A stretch of 64,000 nt of DNA, from the NCBI RefSeq assembly GCF_019175385.1, contig NC_083344.1:20716380-20780379 (forward strand), in the 5' to 3' direction. A program made the position numbers and the translations under genes. The notes beneath the pieces are model-generated. The model did no database searches and was not told the DNA's origin. It saw only the letters and a program-made list of their open reading frames with translations. Of this stretch, positions 1 through 11,135 are shown one piece after another (positions within the stretch are counted from its first letter, which is position 1; every line of letters starts with the position of its first letter). The stretch is from Lycium barbarum (taxonomy: Eukaryota > Streptophyta > Magnoliopsida > Solanales > Solanaceae).

Positions 1-1129
<1,129 letters not shown>

Positions 1130-1140
1130 TTTCATCTCTA

Positions 1141-1210
1141 TCGAATTTAAATATCAAAATAGCGAATATAGTCATGATTCAATAGGTCAGGTCCACTTAC
1201 TTTTTCTTTT
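1141..1210 (-). promoter_or_regulatory. psbD blue-light-responsive promoter (plastid type), in nuclear copy
   Basis: On the minus strand an AAG-box-like stretch (AAAAGAAAAAGTAAGT, 1195-1210) is followed by the PGT box (GACCTGACCTATTGAATCAT, within 1171-1193). An AT-rich core with a -10-like TATTTT comes next. This matches the layout of the conserved psbD light-responsive promoter used by the plastid-encoded polymerase with the SIG5 sigma factor. It lies about 0.9 kb upstream of the psbD start, as in other plants. The match is from memory of the conserved boxes. In the nucleus the promoter has no known function. Confidence 0.72.
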
Positions 1211-1451
1211 GTTGATTTCTAACCTTTCGAATGGATTTGGTTGGTATAATGGAAAATAGGAATATTCGGTGATTCAAGAAGTGACTTTTCATTATTCAGA
1301 AATTCATAATAATGAAAATTGACTAAACAAATGTTCAACTTTATAACTAAGTATAATGATAATGTATTATCCAGTTAATTACTTTTTTTTTTATTACAAA
1401 TAAAAATACAATTCTCCCCACAAATATGAATACTAGATTGGAGTTTTACAA

Positions 1452-1523
1452 AGCCCTTTATCGGATTTGAACCGATGACTTACGTCTTGCCATGGCGTTA
1501 CTCTACCACTGAGTTAAAAGGGA
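1452..1523 (-). pseudogene. trnT-GGU: trnT-GGU plastid tRNA-Thr, decayed copy
   Basis: The minus strand gives a 72-nt tRNA shape with D arm TAACTCAGTGGTAGAGTAA and T arm ATCGGTTCAAATCCGAT. Compared with plastid trnT-GGU, the anticodon loop reads ATGGCAA rather than ATGGTAA. That turns the anticodon GGU into GGC, which would read alanine codons. The anticodon stem has one mismatch (GACGT opposite ACGCC) and acceptor base 1 is T instead of G, which spoils the first pair. It is best called a pseudo-tRNA in the NUPT. Confidence 0.88.
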
Positions 1524-2396
1524 TTTTTTTAGTTAATTCCAGAATTATTCACTATGTGGATAAAATATCTATATGTACATATATTATAAACATAAATATA
1601 TATGCATAAGTATGTGCAGTACATACATAGTGTCTAGTGGCTCATTGTTGAATAATAAAATGGATTTATCTAGGAAGTCTAGGAGAAAATGCAACGAATT
1701 GTTTCAAGACCAACTTGAATTGCTTTGTTTCAAGACCAAATCAAATTGCTTTTTTTCTTTTATTGAATTGATCCCACCAGAACAAAATTCACTTGATTGA
1801 TACATGTACATACACCTAGAAATTCAACATAAAATTCAAGATGTTTCATCGAATCATGGAATGAAGAGATTCTACTTGCCACCTGAACTAAATTCTTGGA
1901 GAAAAAAGAATTTTTTGCTTGATCCCGCTTACTCGATTTCTCATTTGTTAATTTCCTGTCTTGGTGGAAGGGAGATAATGATATCTCGTCTTAACAATGA
2001 ATCAAATGAAAGTGAAAGAAAGCGAATTTCACACGTTTTCCCTTTTCTGACGGACCAATCATTCCCCACAATATTTCTATTTTTTGTATTTGTTACTTGT
2101 TTTTATTTACAAATAGCTAAATAAGAAAAAAAAATTCTAAATAAAATTCTAAATACTAAATAATCTAAACTAAAATAATTGAAATAAATTCAACTGAAAT
2201 AATTCAAAATAAAAAAAATACTACTACTAGATTTCTAATGGCGGTTCTAATGAATAATTCATCAATGACGAATAAAAAAGAATTCTATGCAATTCTGAAA
2301 GGGGGAAAGATCCCTCGGATAGAATCATTCGATTATTTTGATTATATTGGCAATTTCAAATAACTAATCATAGTATGATGGTCATTGGTCAAGCAG
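1524..2396. other. Plastid trnT-trnE spacer
   Basis: This is AT-rich plastid intergenic DNA between two divergently transcribed tRNA genes. I see nothing with coding character beyond short chance frames. The length (about 870 bp) fits an intact plastid spacer, so no large insertion seems to have hit this part. Confidence 0.75.
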
Positions 2397-2469
2397 GCCC
2401 CCATCGTCTAGTGGTTTAGGGCATCTCTCTTTCAAGGAGGCAGCGGGGATTCGAATTCCCGTGGTGGTA
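2397..2469 (+). pseudogene. trnE-UUC: trnE-UUC plastid tRNA-Glu copy
   Basis: The 73-nt sequence begins GCCCCCATCGTCTAGTGG and keeps anticodon TTC in CTCTCTTTCAAGGAG. Substitutions against the plastid gene lie in the D loop, the T loop (TTCGAATTCCC) and the 3' acceptor (GTGGTGGTA instead of CTGGGGGTA), which breaks acceptor pairing. In plastids this tRNA also primes tetrapyrrole synthesis. Here it is a decaying passenger in nuclear DNA. Confidence 0.9.
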
Positions 2470-2505
2470 GGGTACTACGAAAGGAAGTTGATCATGAATT
2501 ACCAA

Positions 2506-2624
2506 CAACAACAACAACCCAGTGAAATCCCACATCGTAGGGTCTTGGGAGGTAGAGTGTACGCAGACCTGACTCCTACCAAGGTAGGACGGCTGTTTCC
2601 GAAAGACTCCCGGCTCAATAAAAG
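2506..2624 (+). mobile_element. SINE insertion with 13-bp target-site duplication
   Basis: A 119-bp block starting with CAA repeats interrupts the plastid trnE-trnY spacer. It is flanked by perfect 13-bp direct repeats CATGAATTACCAA at 2493-2505 and 2625-2637, the hallmark of target-primed reverse transcription. The body holds CCCAGTGAAATCCCACA, TGTACGCAGACCTGACTCC and GGCTGTTTCCGAAAGACTCC, and ends CTCGGCTC-like plus a short A-rich tail. From memory this resembles a SINE abundant in Solanaceae (SolS/Au-type 3' body). The family name is unverified and the tRNA-like 5' head seems missing, so it may be 5'-truncated. Confidence 0.85.
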
Positions 2625-2660
2625 CATGAATTACCAATAAGTCTAAAATTGATTCTTCCT

Positions 2661-2744
2661 GCGTGGATGCCCGAGCGGTTAATGCGGACGGACAATAAAT
2701 TTGTTGGAAATATGTCTACACTGGTTCAAATCCAGCTCGGCCCA
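2661..2744 (+). pseudogene. trnY-GUA: trnY-GUA plastid tRNA-Tyr, decayed copy
   Basis: The 84-nt class II tRNA shape matches plastid trnY: GATGCCCGAGCGGTTAATG, long variable arm, GGTTCAAATCCAGCTCGGCCCA. The anticodon region reads GACAATAAATTT where the plastid gene has GACTGTAAATTC, so GUA has become AUA. Acceptor bases 2 and 5 also differ and no longer pair. It is a pseudo-tRNA. Confidence 0.87.
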
Positions 2745-2898
2745 ATAATTTGCCAATCCGCCATGAAATGATATAACCCCCTTTGTAATTCAGAAATACC
2801 CGATCCGAAGATAAAAAAGAATCAATTTTTCTGCTAGATCCCGTATTTCCCTGGGATAGTAGTTCAATTGGACAGAGCACCGCCCTGTCAAGGCGGAA

Positions 2899-5105
2899 TG
2901 TCACGCTCGAATATGGAGTGGTGTGACCGGCACTCGATGCTAAACTAGGCCCGAGCGAACCACTCTAAATTTGAAACTCTGGGAGTAACCCCCAACTTAA
3001 ACCAATAAAGCCTACCTGCACACTAATAATACCAACAAGCCGGCGAGGCTGTAATTTGGATATATATATACACTGACCATCTCGTCTGAACTGGTCACAC
3101 ACACCCAAAATATAATTACACAACTGAGCAAGCCGACGAGGCTGCTATGTAAGCAAAACAACAAGAATAAGAGCCCACAAGGCTACATAACACCCTAACT
3201 ACACACAACTGTCTACAGACCTCTAGGGAACACGAGCTGTTGAGAGGACAGGACATGGCCCTATTATACCCATATATACATGTCAAAATATCATACCAGA
3301 AAGGGACTGCAGCTCCAGACCAAGTGCAGCGCACTGACTGCAGCTGAGTGGAAGGCCTACTAGGCTGGATTATCTGTCGGATTACCTGAACCTGCAGGCA
3401 TGAACGCAGTGCCCAGACAAAGGGACGTCAGTATGAATAATGTACTGAATATGTAAGGCAAGATAACAACTGAAATGAAATAACAAGCTATCCTCTGGAT
3501 ATTTCAAGAAAGCATCTGGAGGTAATCTACTTGGGTTGCCTTCCATCTGAGGCAAGATAGCATAACTCTATAGATATAACTCCGTGACCCGAGGGTCAGG
3601 CATAGATAAGTCCATGATTCATAGGCCAGGTATAATCAACTCCATGACCCGTCGGTCAGGTATGCGCAACTCCGTGACCCGTCGGTCAGGCAACAACTCC
3701 ATGACCCGTAGGCCAGGCAATAACTCCATGACCCGTAGGCTAGGAAAAAATATGACAAGATCTACTTAGACAAATCTCTAGTCACAAGGTTCATTACGCT
3801 CTTACCATATATGGAATCATGCCAAGAAAAGAAGGAACAACCTTAACATACCTGGAAGTTATTTCCCGACTTTCCAACTTACTTCCCGTCTTGCAATCTA
3901 CATAAGATCATTCCTGGTCTCATAATCTATATATAAAACCATTCACACTATTGTTAGACTCATCATCATACGCTTGTCTTAAGCCTTCAAGTTAAATCCT
4001 TTTAGAATCTGCCGAAATTCGGGCAGCATCTCCTCTATTTATATCCCTAACCCGAAATCACAATACCAACAACCAACAGCAATACCAACAAGACTAACAT
4101 CAACGACATCATCATCAATACCAATATAATACATAAAACATCCCACACGAGATTTATCTAATTTCTCAACCAACTAATCCATTATACGATGATTTAATAA
4201 CTCTATCCTCGTAGGTAAACCTAAAATCAATATCAATAAGGAGAGGTTCATACCTTGTTCTTACTAGCACAGCAAGATCTTCAATATTAACTTTGAATCC
4301 AAGCCAAAATCCATTGTAAAATGATACTATAATCAGAACTACACGTTACCCGAGCCTCGATTTAATACTCCGCCACTTGAAACCACACACAAACCCTCAA
4401 TTTAATGATATATATATGTCCCTCTATGTTTCTTGAGCTCTCTAGAATATTTTGGGGAATAAATGAGGGTTTTTGACCCTTATATAGGGTGTTTAAGTCG
4501 GTCTCCACCGACTCAGAATTAGCCCTTCGCGTTCGCGGCCTTGGGTCGCGTTCGCAAAGGGTTATTCAGTCCTCCTCTTGGCGTTCGCGGCCCTTGGGTT
4601 GTGTTCACGAAGGGTTAATCCCTGCTCTGGCGGCCTAAATTATAACATCCATAACTCTCTACTCCGATATGATATCAGCCAGCGGTTTGTTTCGTTGGAA
4701 ACGACACTCGACGAACTTCATTTTAGGCTCTTGAAACACCTCAAAACTCCAAATATACTAGGAGATATACTTCTCTAAAGTTGACCCAGAATTTCTGTCA
4801 ACAATTCTGCCAAATTTTCCAAATTTTCGACAAACTTATTTTCTTCGATTTGCTTGGTCTCGGAATATTCCAAAACTCTCCATACATGATATTTATCATT
4901 AATTATACTTGCTAATGGTCAAGTCCTTTGGTTTCAAGGTTGTCCTTCCCGGATACGACTTACGAGATCATAATTCATCATTTACTTCATTGTTACGGGC
5001 TTCCCATGGCTTGTACCTTCCAAAACTTCATGGGACGTCTCCGATAATCCATTAATGCAGTGAAATACATGGCGTGCTCATGCTCTGAAAGTGCGAGGTG
5101 TAACA
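2899..5105 (-). mobile_element. Solo LTR SL1 in trnD
   Basis: The 2207-bp block has TG...CA ends (TGTCACGC...GTGTAACA) and imperfect 5-bp target duplications CGGAA (2894-2898) and CGGAG (5106-5110). I see no gag or pol motif, so it is a solo LTR left by recombination between the two LTRs of a former element. In its own sense (minus) it begins TGTTACACCTCG, like SL2, SL4 and SL5. A TATA box (TATATAAG, minus, 4479-4486) has GC-rich repeats on its upstream side at about 4515-4620. A CAGTAT-N7-GTACTG inverted repeat lies at 3429-3447. The single TSD mismatch suggests age. Confidence 0.85.
3583..3750. repeat. Short tandem repeat inside SL1
   Basis: Five or more degenerate units of roughly 26-31 bp share the core TCCATGACCCGTNGGYCAGG. 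The number of bases between cores varies. The array accounts for the 61-codon frame here, whose protein repeats MTRRSG/MTRRPG, so that frame is an artefact of the repeat rather than a gene. Confidence 0.85.
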
Positions 5106-5127
5106 CGGAGGTTGTGGGTTCGAGCCC
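5106..5127 (+). other. NUPT second piece (trnD T-arm)
   Basis: Twenty-two bp of plastid trnD trapped between SL1 and GY1. It consists of the right target duplication of SL1 (CGGAG), then GTTGTGGGTTCGAGCCC. The last five bases (AGCCC) are the left target duplication of GY1. This sliver proves that two separate insertions hit the same tRNA gene. Confidence 0.85.
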
Positions 5128-7738
5128 TGTCATGAACCATTTTGACAAAAGTCGTGCGGGCACTTAACTTTCCCACTTTGGTAAGCGAACCCTCAACTCA
5201 ACGATAAGGAAAGCCATGAATAATAAGTCAAGCAAGCGGAACAGAATAAATACGTAAGTCTCACAATATGATATAATAGAAATAGTGTGGAACAAGAAAA
5301 GTACCCCCAGGGTCTAGTCTAAGTCATAAAAGAGTATCTAAGAGGAATAAATACAAATCTGGAGTAATAATACATAAATCGGTCTATGTCTCTAAATAGT
5401 AAAATAAGACATAAAATTGGAAGAGTCTTCAAGGCAGCGAACGCTCGTGCTCACCCTGGAAACTCGCAGCAACACTAATAGCGACGATCAACAATGAGAC
5501 ATGGAAGTAGACCCACTCTGATACTCTTCATTCACAAAGAAATGCATCAAGTGCAGGTCAGTACAAAACAACGGTACTGGTAGGCATCATCGGCCGACTA
5601 AGCATAGCTAACATAATTCAGACAATAAAGCAAGATAGGCAGATAAAACAACAAGTATAAGTCAAACATAATAGAAGCCAAGTACACATCATCGCCTACA
5701 GAGAGCACCTAATCCCAAATGTGTCAAGTCTCAATATACCAAATCCGAATCCAACATCACAAGCACAACACCAAAACATCTCAATGTAAGCGGTGATGCA
5801 ATGCAATGCAATAATGTATGAATGCAATGCAATGCCATGTAAATATGTACACATGTACTCCAGACGAAAATATCGACATCTCGGTAGCACAACCCAAGGT
5901 GACTCGCGAAGTCTAAGTGCCACTCATCTCGGATCTTTGCCAAACAGACAGACGAGACCCCGGGTCTTCGCCCACGGGGGTTCTCACCGGCACCACCCTG
6001 CAGAACCCGCGGAGTCCATACACTCACTCAATCCACGATTCCAGAACTAACATCGGATATCGGACTCTCGCGTCAGTCTCATTTTAAAAACGAGCCCAGC
6101 TCATCACAGTGTTTCATCAAGTACCAACAGTGTCTCAACAGTAAATCATGAAGAACGAGAGTGCATGCAATGCATGTAGCAACTTCAATAATCATGCTCA
6201 ATATCACAAGTACCAATAATGGGTACATCAACAATATCATAATCAAGATGGAACAACAAATTTCAATATATACTGACAACACGTGGCATCAAGTCAACAC
6301 AATAGAACAATCAATTCACAACACAACGAGCTGGCTAGCCCCAATCACGCAATAGGGCCCAACCTAAGAAAACATCCAACTCAACGTCATACCCGAAGGT
6401 TCACATCCTTTCTTCGACGATACAATCTAAATGTATGCTTCGCTATACGAAGTCTCACCAAGGGTAAGCTATAACCTACCTGGATAGCCGAACACCAACA
6501 CCAACAAATCACTCTATAGCCTTGCCCTTCCGCTGAGCCTCAAAATCAAAGAAGTCTAGGCATATTCGGAATCTAAATTAGAAATCATGAAGAACGATAC
6601 TAATATTGCTATCATTCAATTTAGGTCAAAACCAACACTAGAATTTGGGGAAACAGGGCCCACAAGGTCAAAACAAAATGAAACATCAAATTAAGTACTA
6701 GGTGATCATAACCCAACAACTAATTGCTAATTTAGCTCATGGATTCCCCCAATTTCAAATTTGAAGCAAAAACCCCAATTTTGGGTATAAACCCTAACTC
6801 TTTGATTCACGAATTCAACACTAATAATGGAAGATATATGATTAACAACCTTAGATTCATCAAAATCTAGCATAGACCCCATCAATTTCATCATTAATAA
6901 GCCTAGATAGAACATTCATTATCTCCACTTTTACCTTCCATTACTAAGGAATTACTAAAGGAAGGAGGAATCTATGATGATTAGGAACAAGGAATTAGTA
7001 AAAGGATAGCAAGACTTACCTCCATGATTTTCTCCAAAAATCTCTTAAAACAGTCCCCAAGAGCTCAATTACCGAAATGGGAAATAATGATAGACTAAGG
7101 GCTTATTTAAAACACACTTAATGAAATAATAGGCCCGTTACCGTCACGGTGGCAACGGGGCCGCAATGGTGATGCCGCAATTGCGCCCTACAGACCGCTG
7201 GGACTGTCTGGGCCAATAACGCTTGGCCTCCGTAGCGGTCACCTTGCCGCCAATGCGGACACCAGGTACTAGTGTCCAACAATTTTCTTAAGTCTCGATC
7301 GGAATCCCGAACCACTCCCGAGGCCATCTGCTCACAAACCACATAAACATACCCATATAAAAATACGCTACGATAGCACCCATGGCCTCCGAATTTTAGA
7401 CGGAGGTCTCGTTGACCGAGTCAACCCCCGATACCTCATTTTCAATTTCGCAACCCAAGTCCCAAAATGCATCCCAATGCCTTGGGAACGGAACCACATA
7501 TACACATAAGTTATAAACGACCATCCGGACCTTTCGAAATCGACGATATTCTAAAAAAGGTCCGTTTACCCAAAAGTCAACTTTGGGTCAACTCTTTTTC
7601 ACTTAAAGCCGGTAATTCACAAAAAGTTTCTGAATCTGATCTAGACACCTCGGGAAGTGCGTCAACTATCCCCTCGGGTCAAAAGTAGGCTAATAAATGC
7701 TCGAAAAAGGGCAAAAATGTCAGAAAGACTATAACGCA
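5128..7738 (-). repeat. GY1 3' LTR
   Basis: It starts TGTCATGAACC and aligns by eye along its length with 12850-15516. Its right end reads ACTATAACGCA directly before the internal sequence, where the partner LTR has ACTATAACGATCAAATGGGTCGTTACA, so roughly 15-20 bp have been lost at the U3 end. A TATA-like TTTTAAATAA (minus, 7103-7112) lies downstream in sense of GC-rich promoter repeats (7130-7265). The CAGTAC-N9-GTACTG inverted repeat is at 5559-5579. Confidence 0.9.
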
Positions 7739-7816
7739 TCAGATACCAATTGAACCATAGCTCGTCCTCGAGCGAATAAGAGAAAATAAGCGAGAAATAC
7801 CTGAATCAGTGAAGAA

Positions 7817-7970
7817 CTAGGGGTATCGGCTACTCATGTCGGACTCGGTCTCCCAAGTAGCCGCATCAACAGGACGGTGCTTCCATTGCACCTTCATAGA
7901 AGCAATCTCTTTCGACCTCAACTTTCGAACCAACCTATCCAAAATTGCGATAGGCTCCTCCTCATAAGTC
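7817..7970 (-). pseudogene. GY1 pol C-terminus with chromodomain
   Basis: The minus strand reads continuously WDSMLLDKNLTYEEEPIAIL, then DRLVRKLRSKEIASMKVQWK, HRPVDAATWETESDM and SSRYP before a stop at 7817. This is the C-terminal chromodomain-like module that follows integrase in Tekay/Del chromoviruses and is thought to steer integration toward particular chromatin. It is intact in this copy. In GY2 and GY3 the stretch from PIAIL to WETE is missing, with the flanking EEE and SDM joined. Confidence 0.8.
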
Positions 7971-7989
7971 AAATTCTTATCAAGTAACA

Positions 7990-9122
7990 TAGAATCCCAA
8001 TGAACAATGTAAGTACTGTCGATAATGCCAACTCATAAGCTACATCACCCACATGGGAAACAATCTCAAATGGACAAATATACCTGGGGCTCAACTTGCC
8101 CCTTTTACCAAACCTCATAATACATTTCAGAGGTAAAACCTTCAGTAGAACCTAGTCACCAACAGCAAACTCCAAATCCCGGACCTTCTAGTCTGCATAC
8201 ATCTTTTGCTGACTCTGAGCTGCCAAAAGCTTGGCCTGAATAACTCTCATTCTATCAAGGGACTCTCTCAATAGATCCGTACTCCAAGGTCGAGCCTCAA
8301 ACCCATAAAACTAGCCAACTAGAGATCTACATCTCCTATCATATAACGGCTCAAAAGGAGCCTGGCCAATACTCGAATGATAAACGTTATTGTATAAAAA
8401 CTCTACCAATGGTAAATGCTGATCCCAATGACTACCAAAATCAATAACACAAGCTCTCAACATGTCCTCGAGCACCTGAATAGTCCTCTCGGACTGGCCA
8501 TCGGTCTGGGGATGAAAAGTTATGATGAGATCTAATCAGGTACCCAACTCCTCATGGAAAGTCCTCCCAAATCGGGAAGTAAAGATAGTACCCCAATCAG
8601 ATACAGCAGAAATAGAAACCCCGTGCAATCTCATGATATCCCGAATATACAACTTTGCTAACTTTTCTGCGGTGTATGAAACCTGAACTGCAACAAAGTG
8701 AGCGGACTTAGTCAACCGATCAACTACCACCTAAATAGAGTAAAACTTGCCCAGGGTCTTCGAAAGACTCACAACAAAATCCTTGGTAATCCTTTCCACT
8801 CGGGAATGGGCATCATCTAAAGCACACCACTGGGTCGGTGGTGCTCATACTTTACCTACTGACAATTACCACACTTAGCCACGAAATCAACTATATCTCT
8901 CTTCATCCGATGCCACCAATAGTGCTGCCTCAAGTCACGGTACATCTTAGTCGCCCCCGGATGAATGGAATAGCGAGAGCTATAAGCCTCAGACAAGATC
9001 AACTGAATCAAATCACCAATACGAGGAACGCACACACGTCCCTTAATCCTCAGAATGCCCTCAGAATCAATCACGGCCTCCTTGGCCTCACCTCTCAAAG
9101 CTCTATCTCGAATCTTGCTCAA
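7990..9122 (-). pseudogene. GY1 integrase, broken
   Basis: Integrase joins the element's DNA to the host chromosome. The zinc-binding HHCC region lies at 9122-8856 (AYSSRYSIHPG..., ending VAKCGNCQ). Part of the catalytic core lies at 8730-8536 (VVDRLTKSAHF, then a second-Asp motif VSDWGTIFTSRFG where SDRGT is usual). Frameshifts and stops separate these, and the rest of the core and the C-terminal domain down to about 7990 are readable only in pieces. Not functional. Confidence 0.85.
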
Positions 9123-9242
9123 CTAAGCATCCTCAAACGGATGAGTCCTAATCCGGTCCAATAAAGATGACCTCGCCTCTAGAAAAGCCAAAATCCTGCT
9201 TTGGGATAAAATATCAAGGCGAACGAAACTGTTGGCCAGAGT

Positions 9243-9741
9243 CTAAACCTTCATGGCCAACGGACGTTCGAAAACAATCAATCGAGCTAGACTCCCCATA
9301 CTCACTGTCTTGCGACTCAAGGCATCAGCCACCACATTGGCTTTCCTGGGATGATAAAGAATAGAGATGTCATAGTCCTTTAGGAGCTCCATCCATCGGC
9401 GCTGCCTGGAATTAAGATCTCTCTGGGTAAACACATGCTGAAGACTACGGTGATCGGTGAAAATCTCACAATGGACACCGTACAAATAATGACTCTAAAT
9501 CTTCAAAGCGAAGACCGTGGCCAACAACTCCAAATCATGGTTAGGGTAATTCTTCTCATGAATCTTCAACTGACGGGAAGCATACGCTATCACTGTACCC
9601 TCCTGCATCAACACCACACTAAACCCACACAGGAAGCCTCACAATAGACCGTGACATCCTTACCCTCCACGGGTAATGCTAAGATCGGGGCTGTAGTCAA
9701 AAGAAGCTTGAGCTTTGAAAGCTCTCCTTACAACCATCTGA
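9243..9741 (-). pseudogene. GY1 RNase H, broken
   Basis: RNase H removes the RNA strand during reverse transcription. The C-terminal half is open at 9485-9243: [31 protein letters not shown], then [14 protein letters not shown]. It contains the conserved TDH and VADALSR motifs. The N-terminal half (9486-9741) has several stops. It lies in a different frame from the RT upstream, so a frameshift separates them. Confidence 0.85.
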
Positions 9742-10695
9742 TTACTGGAAGGAAACCTCCTTCTGAGTCAATCTGGTCAAAGATAAAGCAATAGCAGCAA
9801 AACCCTTCACAAAGCATCGGTAATAGCTGGCCAAACCCACAAAACTACGAATCTCAGTAACAGTAGTGGGCCTCGCCCAACCCCTCACAGCCTCAATCTT
9901 CTGTGGGTCAACCATACTCCCATCCTTAGACACAACATGGCCCAAGAATGCCACAAACTCCAACTAGAACTCACACTTAGAAAACTTAGCAAACAGGCTA
10001 TGTTTCTTCAACAACCCAAGAACAGAACGAAGATGGCTCTCATGCTCCTCTCTACTCTTGGAATAGACCAATATATCATCAATGAACACAATCACGAAGG
10101 AATCAAAGAACGGCCTAAAGATGCTATTTATCAAAGTCATAAATGTAGCCTGGACATTGGCAAGCCCAAAAAACATCACCAGAAACTCATAGTTTCTATA
10201 TTTCGTCTGAAAGGCTGTCTTCGGAATATCCTCCCGCCTTATCTTCAACTGGTGGAAGCTTGAATGCAAATCAATCTTCAAAAAGACCGAAGCACCCTGA
10301 ATCTGGTCAAACAGATCATCAATACGAGGCATAGGGCACTTGTTACGAATAGTGACCTGGTTCAGCTGGCGGTAATCAATACGCATCCTCATGGTCCCAT
10401 CTTTCTTCTTCACAAATAGCACAGGAGCGCCCCAAGGGGAGACACCCGGTCTAATAAACCCCTTGCTCAATAAATCCTGTAACTGCGCCTTAAGCTCCCT
10501 CAACTTGGCAGGTGCCATCCGATATGGCAGAATAGAAATAGGGCGAGTGCCTGGATCCAAGTCAATACAGAAATCAATGTCACGATCGGGTGGCATACCC
10601 GAAAAATCTAACGGGAGTACCTCTGCGAACTCGCTCACAATAGGAATAGACTCAAGGGGTGGAGATGCAACAGTCGTATCACGAACATGAGCCAA
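9742..10695 (-). pseudogene. GY1 reverse transcriptase
   Basis: A 243-codon open stretch (10695-9964), one stop, then 74 more codons in the same frame. It contains the standard RT blocks: [20 protein letters not shown], then [33 protein letters not shown], and the catalytic box [10 protein letters not shown] with both aspartates intact. [15 protein letters not shown] follows the stop. This is the best-preserved RT in the window. Oddities are MRIDYR for MCVDYR and LANVQATF for LTNAPATF. Confidence 0.92.
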
Positions 10696-10779
10696 ATAGG
10701 CTAAACATCCCTTATTGACTAACTGATTCGCCTGAAGGAAAGAAATTATCTTCTTCGGAGCGGGACTAGGAGTACCCCT

Positions 10780-11105
10780 TCACTCAAGGCTAGGAATCCC
10801 CGGCATGGCTAAGGTGACTATCTTAGCGTGACAGTCCAATATCGAGTGATAAGGAGAAAGCCAGGACATCCCCAATATAATATAAAAGTCCACCATATTA
10901 AGAATCATCAAATCTACCCAAGTGTCATACCCCATAAAAGTAACCAAGCAAGACGGGTAAACTCGATCAACAATCACAGAATCTCCGACTAGAGTAGACA
11001 GATGAACAGGTATATCTATGATATCACAAGGCGAATCCTAACCAACGACATGAAATATAGATACATACGAATAGCTGGATCTAGGATCAAATAACACAGA
11101 TGCTC
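10780..11105 (-). pseudogene. GY1 aspartic protease, broken
   Basis: The active-site region on the minus strand reads VLFDPRSSYSYVS, where the family has DPGS; the catalytic Asp is kept but Gly is Arg. A stop follows, then an open stretch (10977-10780) with VYPSCLVTFMGYDTW and FYIILGMSWLSPYHSILDCH, the second half of a retroviral-type protease. It should cleave the Gag-Pol polyprotein, but this copy is inactive. Confidence 0.82.
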
Positions 11106-11135
11106 CCCTATGACGGACAGAAATGGCACCGAAAA

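Noticed and set aside
1573..2124. Two plus-strand frames between trnT and trnE
   Set aside because: They lie in plastid spacer that holds no gene in plastomes; AT-rich chance frames.
3575..3760. Possible CRISPR-like array (regularly repeated core with short spacers)
   Set aside because: Units vary in length and sequence, spacers are not unique, and the host is a plant nuclear genome; it is a decayed tandem repeat in an LTR.
3584..3769. Frame with repeated MTRRSG/MTRRPG
   Set aside because: Translation of a tandem repeat inside solo LTR SL1, not a repeat protein gene.
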